Shown piece after piece: positions 36,759 through 48,688 of a stretch of DNA of 64,000 bases. Position 1 is the first letter of the stretch, and each line of letters starts with the position of its first letter. This stretch comes from Mesomycoplasma neurolyticum (GTDB lineage Bacteria > Bacillota_I > Bacilli_A > Mycoplasmatales > Metamycoplasmataceae), in contig NZ_LR214951.1 of the NCBI RefSeq assembly GCF_900660485.1, forward strand, positions 558,001-622,000, in the 5' to 3' direction. The notes under the pieces are model-generated. The model made no database searches. It saw only the letters and a list, made by a program, of their open reading frames with translations, and was not told the DNA's origin. Both the position numbers and the translations under genes were made by a program.

Positions 36759-37943
36759 ATGCAAAACAAAGAATACAAAAAATTATTCACAAAACTAAAG
36801 TTAAAAAATTTTTTATTAAAAAATAGATTTGTATTATCTCCTATTACATTAAATGTTTCTACAAAAAATGGTATTGCTACTAAAAAAGATTATGACTATG
36901 CACTAAAAAGAGCGCATAGTGCTCCTTTAGCAATAACAACTGCCGCAAATATTAATAAAGAAGGTAGATTATTTGAATTTTCATTAGCAGCAGATAGAAC
37001 AAAAAATATTTCTTCGCTTTCTAAACTTGCTTTAGCAATGAAAAATAAAGGTGCAAAAGCTATTTTACAATTAACACATTCTGGGAGATATTCTATCGCC
37101 ACTCAAAAGAAACTTAATTATGTTGTTGGACCGTCTGAAAAAAAATTAAATTTTCCTATTCAACACACAGTAAAAGAGTTAAAAATAAGAGAAATAAAAA
37201 AAATAATTAGAGATTATGAGAAAGCAACTTTAGTTGCTATCAAGGCTGGTTTTGATGGAATTGAAATATCCTCAGCTCAAAAATTACTTTTACAAACTTT
37301 TTTTTCAAAAAATGAAAATCAACGAACAGATTTATATGGAACACAAAACCTTTTAAATCGTTCAAGAATATCTTTGGAAGTTTTTAGAGCAGTTCAAAAA
37401 GTTATAAAAGAAAATGCTGATGATAATTTTATTTTAGGTTATAGAGCTACACCAGAAGAAATAGTTGGACAAGATGTTGGTTACAATTTTGATGAATTTT
37501 TAGAATTTATGACTTTACTTTTAAAAGAAGTACAAATAGATTATTTAGCACTTGCTAGTTGAGGTAAAAAAATATATTTAAGCAAAGTAAGGACATTTAG
37601 TAAAAAATATTATGGAATGTTGTGAACAGAAGCAATAAAAAAACATTTTAAAAATAAAATTAATTTGATGATAAATGGGGGAATAAGCAGTTATGAAGAC
37701 TGTATTGAAGCAATCAAACATGCAGATTTAATTGGTTTGTCATCTGTTTTTATAGTTGAACCAGATTTTGTAAACAAAATTAAAAATCAACAATTAGACA
37801 AAATTAATTTAAAAATTAGCAAAAAAGATTTAAAAAAATTAGCAATTCCTAAAAAAGCATTTAAAAAAATTGAAATAATGCTGGATTATAGCGCTTCAAT
37901 TCCTGAGGTAACTAGAGATTTTTTTAAAAAAAATAACAAATAA
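36759..37943 (+). CDS. Old yellow enzyme family NADH:flavin oxidoreductase
   Basis: 394 residues, FMN TIM barrel. NRFVLSPITLNVSTKNG near the N-terminus, AILQLTHSGRYS, then KAGFDGIEISSAQKLLLQTFFS, where the OYE norm is H-x-A-H-G-Y-L-L. The usual His pair is replaced here by SSAQ, so substrate specificity may differ. C-terminal LMINGGISSYEDC. It is part of the SirTM operon. Confidence 0.88.
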
Positions 37944-37981
37944 TTATTTTTATTAATGAAATATTATAAAATTTTAATACA

Positions 37982-38773
37982 ATGATCAAATATAATTACC
38001 CTTTTGTTTTTATTGATAATAAAAAAGAATACGCTAGCCCAATATTATTTATTCATGGATTTAATTCTTCCTCTAATGCACATAATATTTTTGCAAATAA
38101 ATGAAAAGATAATAATTATTATGCTATTTCATTACCTGGTTGTTCTATGGTTGAACCAAAAGATGATGATTCAGCAAATTTGAAAACTTACGTTAAATTA
38201 ATTATTAATTTTATTAAGCAAAATAATTTAAAAAATATAATAATTTTTGGCCACTCTATGGGTGGTGCTTTAGCTGCATTGGTTTATAGTCAAATTCCAG
38301 AAGTATTTTCTAAAATAGTGTTAATCGCACCTATGAATAAAACATCACTAGTTTTAAAAGATAAATTTCAAAAATATTTTTTACCTAAAAATATTGATGA
38401 ATACAAAACCTATTTAAAAATATTAACTTATAATATTGATGATTTTTTAGAACATAGTGATTTTTTTAAAATTACCAATGAAAAAATTGATTTTAATTTT
38501 TATAATAATTTACACATTCAAGAATTAGCAAAATCTTTAGTTGATAAGCAACAACATATTTTAGTAGACAAAGCATATAAATCTATTAAAATACCCACAC
38601 TTTTAATTTTAGGCGAAAAAGATGGAATAATTATGCAAGAAAAATGTATTAATTACTTTAAAAAAACGATAAAAAATATTAAAATTCAAATAATTCCCAA
38701 AACAGGTCATTTAATATATTTAGAGAATTTTTCTAATTATTATAAAAAAATAAAATCTTTTCTAAATGATTAG
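37982..38773 (+). CDS. Alpha/beta hydrolase
   Basis: 263 residues. Oxyanion-hole FIHGFNSSS, nucleophile elbow FGHSMGGALAA, acid residue in LLILGEKDGIIM and catalytic His in PKTGHLIYLEN. Serine esterase or lipase-like, substrate unknown. It sits 38 bp behind the oxidoreductase with its own AT-rich promoter-like gap, and shares the operon terminator. Confidence 0.9.
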
Positions 38774-38779
38774 TTTTTT

Positions 38780-38825
38780 AAAATAAAAATACAAATACTT
38801 TATAGTGTATTTGTATTTTTATTTT
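38780..38825. terminator. Bidirectional terminator, hydrolase/eno
   Basis: A perfect 19-bp inverted repeat (38780-38798 with 38807-38825) between the convergent hydrolase and enolase genes. Confidence 0.85.
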
Positions 38826-38839
38826 AAACTATTTTTTTA

Positions 38840-40219
<1,380 letters not shown>

Positions 40220-40293
40220 TTATTTTTTGTGATTTACTAATTAATTATTTAATTATAACAATTTTTTATAATAAAAATATAAAAATTGATTGC

Positions 40294-40346
40294 ATAAAAA
40301 AAATAAAATCTATTCATTTTTATTTGATAAATTTTATTTTTTTTAT
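40294..40346 (-). terminator. Terminator of the rsmD-to-phosphohexomutase unit
   Basis: 16-bp A/T stem (ATAAAAAAAATAAAAT at 40294-40309 with its complement at 40331-40346), overlapping the phosphohexomutase stop codon. Confidence 0.6.
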
Positions 40347-41869
40347 ACAAAAAGTTTTTTAATTCCTTTATCTAATAATTCTAAGGTTTCAATAGCTTTT
40401 TGTTCATTAAGATCTATTGAAAATAGATAAACTTTAATTTTATTTTCTGTTCCTGAAGGTCTTAAAGCAAGTCATGATTTATTTTTAAAAAATATTTGTA
40501 TCATATTTTCTGGTTCTATATCTTGAAAACCTTGGCGATAATCAATAATATTATCAATTTCTAGACTAAAATTAATTTCTAATAATTTTTTAAAATATTT
40601 ATTTAGTAATATTGTATTTTGAGTATCAAATACTAATGAATTAATTTTACTCTTGACATAACCATATTTCGCAAAAATACTATGTAATTCTTTTAATAAT
40701 GAAAAATTATTTTTATTTTTTAACATTTCTATTAAAACCCTAATAGATTGAAAAGCATCTTTGTCATATGCTAAATTATAGTCAATTAAAGAACCATAAC
40801 TTTCTTCAAAAGCAAAAATTTTTAAATCTTTTGTTTGGTGTTTATGTTTTTCAATTTTTGGAGCAACTCATTTAAAACCTGTGGGAATTATTTCTACTTT
40901 AATATTGTTTTTTTCTGCAATTAAATGTGGTAAATTACTAGATACAAATGAATAAATTAAAAGTCCATTTTTGCTATTTAAATAGTTATTTTCAACTAAA
41001 TAATGGAAAATTATAGTAGCTAATTCATTACCTGTAAAATAATAGAAAGAATTATCTATTTTTTCAACAACACCAACTCTATCTGAATCTGGATCAGTGA
41101 TAAAACCATATTTAATATTTTTTTCTTGCATTAATTTTGTTGTATTAAAATAAGCACTTTCTAACTCAGGATTAGGATTTGTTGCATAATGAAATTTAGT
41201 AGAATTTTTCATCTCTTGTTCAACATAAAAAACATTAACATTTATATTTTTAAAAAAATCTTTCATTACATCAGAACCTGTTCCATGTAAAGGAGAATAA
41301 ACAAATTCTAATTTTTTTTCTGTATTTTCCTTTTGTATTTGAAGTTTTTTTAAATTTTCAATATAAATATTTTTAATAAAATTTATGTTAATATTTTTTT
41401 TATTAAAATTTAATTTTTTATTTGTTATTCTTTTATTTATACTTTCATATGGTTTGATAAAAGGTAAAATTTTTTCAACTTCAGCAGGTAAACATTGTGC
41501 ACCTAAATGATTATAAATTTTAATACCATTATATTCTTTTGGATTATGCGAAGCAGTGAAATTAATCCCTGCTTTTGCTTTTAAAAATTTAATTGCAAAA
41601 CTTAAAATTGGAGTAGCTAAATGACTTTTAGTTGTATATACTTTGATTTTGTGTTTTTTAGATAAAATATTAGCTGCAAGTTTTAAAAAAACTAAGGATT
41701 TAGATCTATTATCCCTCCCCAAAACAATACCCTCTTTTTTAATATTTGGATATTTTTTAAGTAAATACAAAGCAAAACCATCAACTACACGATATACATG
41801 TTTGATGTTTAATTTATCAATACCAGATCCTAAAATACCGCGCATTCCTGCTGTGCCAAAAACTAACAT
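40343..41869 (-). CDS. manB: Phosphomannomutase/phosphoglucomutase
   Basis: 508 residues, alpha-D-phosphohexomutase family, interconverting hexose 1- and 6-phosphates. Start FGTAGMRGILGSG, active-site serine loop NFTASHNPKEYNGIKIY, metal loop ITDPDSDRVGVVE, sugar loop FAFEESYGSL and phosphate loop ALRPSGTENKIKVY. It is the last gene of the minus-strand housekeeping cluster, 10 bp after rpe. Confidence 0.95.
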
Positions 41870-41879
41870 TTTTCTTCTC

Positions 41880-42527
41880 CTAACTTAATAGTTTATTTAA
41901 TTTTTTTACACTAAAATTTAAAGTTAAATATGAACCTGAAACCAATACATCAGCACCTGATTCAAAACATAATTTAGCTGTTTTATCATTAATACCACCA
42001 TCTACCTGGATTATAACATCTAAATTATTATCTTTTATATATTGTTTTGCTTTTTTAATTTTATCTAATGATTCAAAAATAAAACTTTGCCCACCTGCAC
42101 CTGGCTCTACCGACATTATTAGAAGTAATTTTATTTTTTTTAAAAAAGGAATGATTTGTTCAAATGGGGTTTCTGGTTTAATAGAAAGACCAATTTTAAT
42201 TTTATCTTCATATTTTTTTATTAAGTTTAAAATATTATTTTTATTTTCAAAAGCTTCATAGTGTATTGTTGCATAATCAACTAAATTAATTGATTTTTCA
42301 ATAATTATTTCAGGATTAAAAGCCATTATGTGGATGTCCATAATATGTTTAGGAACATGTTTTTTGATGTTGGCAATTTCATCTATTTCTATTGCTCTAT
42401 TAGGTACAAATTTAGCATCCATGTAATCATAATGAATTCAATCGATCTTGCTTTTTATAAGTAAAAACGCAGTTTCTATTCTTTGATCTTTTGCTAAACT
42501 TAAAAGCGATGGACTAATTTTTTTCAT
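41880..42527 (-). CDS. rpe: Ribulose-phosphate 3-epimerase
   Basis: 215 residues. Start MKKISPSLLSLAKDQR, then DWIHYDYMDAKFVP, DIHIMAFNPE, VDYATIHYEAFEN, LLIMSVEPGAGGQSF and IQVDGGINDKTA. Pentose-phosphate pathway enzyme. ATG 42527 has TTAGGAGAAATTG upstream and overlaps the end of rsgA by 14 bases. Confidence 0.95.
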
Positions 42528-43377
42528 CAATTTCTCCTAAAGTTTTTTTTAAAAAAAATAAATAGTTTTCATATCTTTGTTCAGGGATCGAATTTTGTTC
42601 AACCATTTTTTTTATTTCACAATTTTTTGTTTCTTCTTTGTAATGTAAACATGTATTAAATTTACATTTATTTAAATTTTCCTGAAAAATTTTAAAACTT
42701 TTTGCTAGTGAATTTTTATCTAAATCAATTTCAAAAAAAGAAAAACCAGGCGTATCTATAATTTGCCCATCATTTCAATCAACAATTTGCACAACTCTTG
42801 TTGTGTGTTTGCCTCTATTTAAATAAAAAGAAATTTCATTAGTTTCATACTGTTTATTTGACAATAAATTAATTGTAGTGGTTTTTCCAACCCCTGTTTG
42901 ACCCATGAAAACACTAATTTTATCTTTAAAAATATTTTTAAGTTGATTAATAATTTCTTCAGTTGGTTTTTTATTATTATTAAAATAAATTTCATAATTC
43001 ATTTTAATATAATCAGATAATATTTCTTTGTAATTACTTACTAAATCAACTTTTGTAATAATTATAATTGGTTTTATATTTTTAGATTCAGCAATTAATA
43101 AAAATTTATCTAATAACAAACTAGAAAATTTTGGTTGCTCAATTGAACAAACAATAATAACTTGATCAACATTTGCTATTTTTGGTCTTACAAAAAAATT
43201 TTTTCTTTCAAAAATAAATTCAACAAAACCTTTAGGAGAAAATTCAACAATATCACCTACAACTGGATTAACTCCTTGCTGTCTTAGCTTGCCACTCCCT
43301 CTTAATCTATGCTCTATTTTGTTTTCATCTAAAACATCATAAAAACCGGCAATAACTCTTACAACTTGACCTTTCAT
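42514..43377 (-). CDS. rsgA: Ribosome small-subunit-dependent GTPase
   Basis: 287 residues, circularly permuted GTPase. N-terminal OB fold, TKVD (G4), then FMGQTGVGKTTTINLL (G1) and DTPGFSFFE (G3). The C-terminal zinc site is CKFNTCLHYKEETKNC. It acts in late 30S maturation. Its ATG follows the kinase TAG stop directly. Confidence 0.95.
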
Positions 43378-44382
43378 CTATTTTGAACCACCTATATAAA
43401 GTAAAATAATTATTACTATAATAATTATAATAATTATTGCTATTGAAATGATTAAAATTAAAAATCATTTGTTAGATTCTAATAAATTTACTATTTTTTT
43501 AGGTTTTTCTTCTTTAAAAGAAATTTCTTGCTCATTTTTTCTATTTTCATCAAGACATGTGTCGAGATCATTATAAAATTCCAACATATTGTTGTAACGA
43601 TCTTTAGGATTTTTAGCTAATGCTTTTAAAATAACATTAATTAATCCATTAGAAGTAGTTGGTTTTAAACTTTTTATTCTAGGGACTGGTGCTTTTCTAT
43701 GTTTGTCTAAAATTTCAATAAAATTTTCTCCATCAAAAGGTACACGACCTAAAAGCATTTGATAAATAGTAATGCCTAATGAATAGACATCAATTTTTAT
43801 AGATGATTTTTCTCTTTTATAAGTAGAAATTTCCCCAGGTATATAGTGAGGACTTCCTACAACTTTTTGTTCCCCAGTAACCCTTTTAGTTTTATCATCA
43901 ATCGCTATACCAAGATCTACAATTTTAATTTCATTTAAATTAGTTATCATAATATTTGTATCTTTAATATCACGATGATTCGCATTTACATCATGAATTG
44001 CTTTAAGTCCTAAAGCAATTTGTTTTGCATACTCAACAGTATCTTCTTCGTTTAAACTACCTGATTCTTCAATTTTATTTTTTAAAGTTACACCTTCTAC
44101 AAACTCCATTGAAATTCAAAATTCCTGATTCAATTCATCAAAACATGTATCATAAATTTTTGCTACATACAAAGATTTAACTTTTTCATGAATTCTTATT
44201 TCTTCTTTAAAACGTTTAATAGAAACATTTTTATCAACAATAGTAGGTTTAATTAATTTAATTGCACAAGGTAAATTATCTTTTTTTCTTATTGCATAAT
44301 AAACACTAGCCATACCACCTTGAGCAATTAAATTAAAAACTTGATAATTTTCATTTAATTTTTTTGCTTTATGAACATTCAT
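43378..44382 (-). CDS. pknB: Membrane-anchored Ser/Thr protein kinase
   Basis: 334 residues, Hanks-type kinase. Gly loop LIAQGGMASVYYAI, ATP lysine CAIKLIKP, catalytic ANHRDIKDTNIM, DLG in place of DFG, and activation segment GSPHYIPGEIS. A single TM helix (about 310-330, Ile-rich) follows, with only a few residues outside, so the PASTA sensor domains of Firmicute homologues are missing. Paired with the PP2C phosphatase upstream. Confidence 0.94.
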
Positions 44383-44383
44383 T

Positions 44384-45118
44384 TTACAACCTTAAAAGTG
44401 CAATGGATAAATTATCATTTGAATCATTTTTCAATGATTTTTCTATTATTTTTTCACATTGTTTTTTTACACTAAAACCACTATTGACTAAAAGTGATTC
44501 AAATTCATTGTATTCAATAAAATCATGAACACCATCAGAAGTTAAAACAAAATATTTGTAGTCATCAATATTATTTAATGATAAAAAATCTAATTTCATT
44601 TGTTTTGTAGGGCCAATTGATGACATTAAAAAATGTCAACCATTAACCTTAATAGCTGTTTCAAAACTATATTTTTTTTCATCTATCAAATAATTTAAAT
44701 AGTTTTGATCTTTGGTTAATTGTATTAATGTATCATCAACACAATAAGCTCTAGAGTCGCCTACGTTTGCTATAAACGCTTTTTTTTCTTTTTTGTAAAT
44801 CAAAATGGCAACTAATGTTGTACCCATGTCACTATAATTTGGATTTTTTTTTGCATATTCCGTCATTTTAACTAATGTTTTTTGAATTCCTAAATTAAAT
44901 CAGTCTAATACTAAATCTTCTTTTGCTTTAGGTAAAGGACCCTTAAATAATTTATCAAATTCATCTAATGTGATTTTAGAAGCTATTTGCCCACCAAAAT
45001 GACCGCCCATACCATCACATAAAATCATTAAAATATTGTTGCTGCTTTCTAAAATATTAACTTTATCTTGATTATCTTTTCTTGTCCCTATTTCAGAAAT
45101 TGTTTTGTATTTAACCAT
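44384..45118 (-). CDS. prpC: PP2C-type protein phosphatase
   Basis: 244 residues. Metal-binding motifs are SEIGTRKDNQDKV, LCDGMGGHFGG, NVGDSRAYCV, LTSDGVHDFI and NDSNDNLSIALL. It reverses phosphorylation by the adjacent kinase. It overlaps gmk by 8 bases and ends 1 bp before the kinase start. Confidence 0.95.
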
Positions 45119-45695
45119 TTATTTCACCTAGAATTATATCTTTTATTTTTTTAGCTGCAACTTGCAAATTATCATTTATAACAACATAAGAAAAACTATT
45201 TTTTTGTTTTAGTTCTTCTTTTGCTTTTTTAATTCTTTTTTCAATTTGCTCTGAAATTTCAGTTCCTCTTTCTTTAATTCTTTTTCTCAACTCTTTAATA
45301 GATGGCGGCATTATAAAAATAGAAATCAAATCTTTTTGTTTGTTTTGTTTAACAAAATGCTCAAATATATTTAGAGCTCCATAGGTTTCTATTTCTAAAA
45401 TAGGAATTGAACCTTCATTTTGGATTTTAGTAATTTCACTATATAAAGTTCCATAATAATTATCAAAATGAAGATTTCATTCTATAAATTCATTATTTTT
45501 TATTTTTTCTTCAAATTCTTCTTTGGATATAAAGTAATAGTGAAAACCTTCTTTTTCACCTATTCTAGGTTTCCTAGTTGTGGCAGAGCATGAAAGTTTA
45601 AGTTTTAATTCAGGAAAAGTAAATAAAATTTTTTCCAATGATCCTTTACCAACGCCCGATGGTCCTGTTAAAATTATTAATTTTTTATTATTCAT
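45111..45695 (-). CDS. gmk: Guanylate kinase
   Basis: 194 residues. P-loop [14 protein letters not shown], the GMP-binding [19 protein letters not shown], and [14 protein letters not shown]. It phosphorylates GMP to GDP. It overlaps both rsmD and prpC, forming the rsmD-gmk-prpC-pknB-rsgA-rpe unit common in Firmicutes. Confidence 0.96.
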
Positions 45696-46245
45696 TCGTT
45701 ACATCCTTTTTAGTAAAAAAATAAATTTGTACTTTTGGGTAATTATTATGTTTTATTAATTGAAAATTTGTAAAATTTTGAAGGTTTTTTTCACTTGTTT
45801 CAACTATTAACTTTCCATTAGGTGTTAATAAATTTTTGTTAAAAATTTTATTTATTACTTCAATTAATAGCTGAATTTCTTTATAGGGAGGATCAAGAAA
45901 AATAAAATCATATTTTTCATTTTGATTTTTATTTAAAAAAGTTAAAGCATCGACATTAAAAAGATTTAAATTTTCTATTTTAAAATTAATTTGATTTTCT
46001 TTAATTAATTTAAACATTTTATTATTTATTTCAATAGCATCTACAAAAGACGCGCCACGCGAAATAAATTCAAAAGCTATATTACCTGAACCAGAAAAAA
46101 GATCCAAAACTCTAGAACCTGGTATATCAAAATGAATTGATGAAAAAATAGCTTCTTTAATTCTATCACTTGTAGGTCTAGCGATATTTAAGTCAATATT
46201 TTTTATTTTCCTACCTTTTAAACTTCCAGCTATTATTCTTAACAT
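45688..46245 (-). CDS. rsmD: 16S rRNA (guanine966-N2)-methyltransferase
   Basis: 185 residues. [13 protein letters not shown] start, SAM motif [15 protein letters not shown], and catalytic [13 protein letters not shown] 46245 is chosen over the upstream in-frame codons because it gives the conserved N-terminus. First gene of the minus-strand cluster, divergent from the restriction-modification locus. Confidence 0.94.
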   Translation of the reverse strand: MLRIIAGSLKGRKIKNIDLNIARPTSDRIKEAIFSSIHFDIPGSRVLDLFSGSGNIAFEFISRGASFVDAIEINNKMFKLIKENQINFKIENLNLFNVDALTFLNKNQNEKYDFIFLDPPYKEIQLLIEVINKIFNKNLLTPNGKLIVETSEKNLQNFTNFQLIKHNNYPKVQIYFFTKKDVTNE

Positions 46246-46427
46246 TTTGTAATTATACAAAAAAAAACAAATTTTGTTATTTTAAGAATGGTTTTTATTG
46301 TATATTTTTTTAGTTTTTTTGGTTTTTTTAAAAAAACAAAACAAATAATATTTTTTTAGAATATACAAATTTTAAAGAATTTTTTATATAATAAAAAAAT
46401 AGCATATATTAAAAAGTTAAGGAAAAA

Positions 46428-46919
46428 ATGAATGAAAAAATTAATATAGAAATTATTAAAATTTTACTTTATGATCAAACTAGCAAAAAAAATATTATTT
46501 GAGCCACAAATGATTATTTAATAAATGATAAAAATTACACAAAAAAATCTGAAATTAGTCTAAATTTATTTCAAAAAAAAGATTTCATTGATATTATTCA
46601 ACCAAGTTTTATTAAAGATAAAATACTTAAAAAAAACAGAATAAAAGAAAAAGCAGAGGTTTTTACTCCTTCTTGAGTTTGTAATAAGCAAAACAATTTG
46701 ATTGATGAAAAATGATTTGGTAAAAAAAATGTTTTTAATAGAGAAATTGGCAAAAAATGAAAAACAAATAAAGAAAAAATTATTTTAGAAGAAAGTGTTT
46801 GACAAAAATATGTTTTAAGTAAAAGGCTTGAAATTACATGTGGTGAGGCACCTTATATTGTTAGTAGATATGATGTTGTTGAAGGTTCATTAATGGATAT
46901 TTATGAACTCCATCACTAG
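46428..46919 (+). pseudogene. Restriction-modification methyltransferase-like protein, N-terminal part (split by inversion)
   Basis: 163 residues as it stands. It has its own promoter side and AAGGAAAAA ribosome site. It contains KAEVFTPSWVCNKQNN and RLEITCGEAPYIVSRYD, typical of the M-type proteins of type II-like systems. The frame runs through the inverted repeat and stops after GSLMDIYELHH. The missing C-terminal part lies on the other strand at 48205-48687. Reversing the segment joins the two exactly in frame as GSLMDINERIGILDRKI (about 313 residues). Confidence 0.8.
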
Positions 46920-48201
46920 AAAGTAAATCTAGAAATTTATAAACTTCCTTTTCATACATAAAACTATTTATTTTACTATCAGGAATTTTTTTGTTATTAT
47001 CTTTTTCTATTTCACCAGTTCATGTTCTGAAAAACTCCTTAAAACTAAAGGCTTTATCTTCAATTTCAACAAATTTTGAACTTAAATTCAATATTTTAGT
47101 TAAATCCACTGTTAAAATGTTCATTTTGGGTAAATTTTCATAAGGATTTGAGTCCCCAAAATGTTTTTTATCTCAATTTTCTTTTTCTCGTTGCTCATCA
47201 ACATAACTTCAAGTAAAAATTTCATTACTTTCAAGTTTATAAATAGAATTAATATTATCATTTAATAAATTAAAAGGTGTTCCAGATAAAAACAAAACTT
47301 TTATATTTGTAGAATAATTCAAGATTTTTTTAATTAAATTTTTACCTATTGATGTTTGTGTACCTTCATGTGCTTCATCAATAATTAAAAAATCTCATTT
47401 TTCTTTGAAAATAAATTCATTTTTTTCATATTTTCCGCCCACATCTTTTGATTCTCTTAAATCTTGAATTGAAGCAAAATAAATTTTAGTATTTTTCAAT
47501 TCTCATTCTTTTTGATTAAAACTGTTTTTGGTAAAATAGCCATATTTATTTTTATTTAAAAAAACTTTGTTAAATTCTTCTTTTCACGATGATTTTAAAA
47601 TAGGTCTATGAGTAATAATTAAAATTTTTTTAAATTCTTCAATTTCCTTTATTAGAGTTAAAGCAGTAATTGTTTTACCAAAACGCATTTTAGCATTTCA
47701 AAGAAAAAAATTTTGTTCATTTCTTAATTTATTGTTTTTTAAAAAAATTTTTTTCGTTTTATCAACAGCATTTCTTTGTTCTTCTCTCAAAACTATAGGT
47801 TCTTCTTTAATGTTGCTTATAGTTGTGTTGATAGATGAATAACCTCTCTTTGCTGCTGTTATAGCTTGTAAAGCATCTTCTAGACTACACTTAAATCATT
47901 CTTTAGAACTACTTAAAGGTAAAGGGTGAATTTCTGAATTTTTCAAAATTTTGTGAATATCTTTATCACTTTTAAAATTTTGTGCAATTTCTGTGTGCAA
48001 AAGCTCGAATTCTAGACCACTCGTACCAACATAATTTTTAATTCTTTGTTTTGCAATTTCATTTAATTTATCATCATTTGGTTGTGTTTTTAAATCAATA
48101 TTAGTCCCAGAACTTTTACCAATTTTTAATAAGCCTTTATGAGTTTCTGAATTTAAGACTCTTAAAATATAAATAATTGTTGTTGATGTAGTATCAAACA
48201 T
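46861..48201 (-). pseudogene. GIY-YIG/DEAD-helicase restriction protein, N-terminal part (split by inversion)
   Basis: 446 residues. N-terminal T5orf172/GIY-YIG-like nuclease region (IIYILRVLNSETHKGLLKIG, RIKNYVGTSGLEFELLHTE). SF2 helicase motifs follow: WNAKMRFGKTITAL (motif I), ILIITHRPIL, LIIDEAHEG (motif II) and LFLSGTPFNLL (motif III). After DGVHKYP the frame passes the inversion boundary and ends 11 codons later. The continuation is the plus-strand part beginning at 48681. The ATG 48201 follows AAAGGAGTGTAAAAA. Confidence 0.82.
46892..46908 (+). repeat. Left inversion site (IRL)
   Basis: AATGGATATTTATGAAC. It matches the right site in inverse orientation at 16 of 17 positions. GTTCAT/ATGAAC half-sites flank the core. 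Confidence 0.8.
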
Positions 48202-48204
48202 TTT

Positions 48205-48687
48205 TTACACTCCTTTATTTAATATTTTTTTAAATTCTAAAATATTTTCTTGTAAATTTTCTTGTCATAAATTAATTTTTGAACTTATTCCTAAGTGATT
48301 TGTGTTGTTATTTTTATGGCAAGCTTCACATTTTAAAAAATTGAATTTGTTTTGGTCAAAAAGATCTATTTGCTTGCTTTTTTTCTCACATGAAAAAGGA
48401 ATGACAAATTTAAGACCATCCATTTGCCAAAAATTTCATGAAATAATTTCGGCTATTTCTTTTTGTTTTTTTTGTGAAGGTTTTCTATTAAATTTATTTA
48501 AATAATATTCTATAAAACTAAGAAATAAATTTTTTCTTGCAATATATAAATTATCACCTTGAAATTCAAAACCATATATTGACATAAAAGCTTTTTTTAC
48601 TCAAAAATATCATTTTTTTTTACTTGAGTTATCATTAATAATTCTTATTTTCCGGTCTAAAATACCTATTCGTTCATTAATATCCAT
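48205..48687 (-). pseudogene. Restriction-modification methyltransferase-like protein, C-terminal part (split by inversion)
   Basis: 160 codons, starting at the inversion boundary: MDINERIGILDRKIRIIN, KKAFMSIYGFEFQGDNLYIA, and WQMDGLKFVIPFSCEKKSKQ with a CEACH pair near the end. It has no promoter or ribosome site here. It is the natural continuation of the 46428 gene and lies immediately upstream of the helicase start, so in the restored orientation it would be the 5' neighbour in one operon. Confidence 0.8.
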
Positions 48688-48688
48688 T
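48672..48688 (-). repeat. Right inversion site (IRR)
   Basis: On the minus strand AATGGATATTAATGAAC, one mismatch from the left site. Confidence 0.8.

Larger units (their letters stand above)
46892..48688. other. Invertible DNA segment inside the restriction-modification locus (present state: both genes broken)
   Basis: 1.8 kb bounded by imperfect 17-bp inverted repeats. Reverse-complementing it in place restores two uninterrupted plus-strand genes at once. The left junction gives SLMD-INERIGI and the right junction gives HKYP-FSNSEYREKFKHTLWMV. Both joins are in frame without adding or removing a base. Confidence 0.85.

Noticed and set aside
48302..48505. 67-codon plus-strand frame near the right end of the inverted segment
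   Set aside because: It is opposite the methyltransferase C-terminal part, which has clear family motifs.
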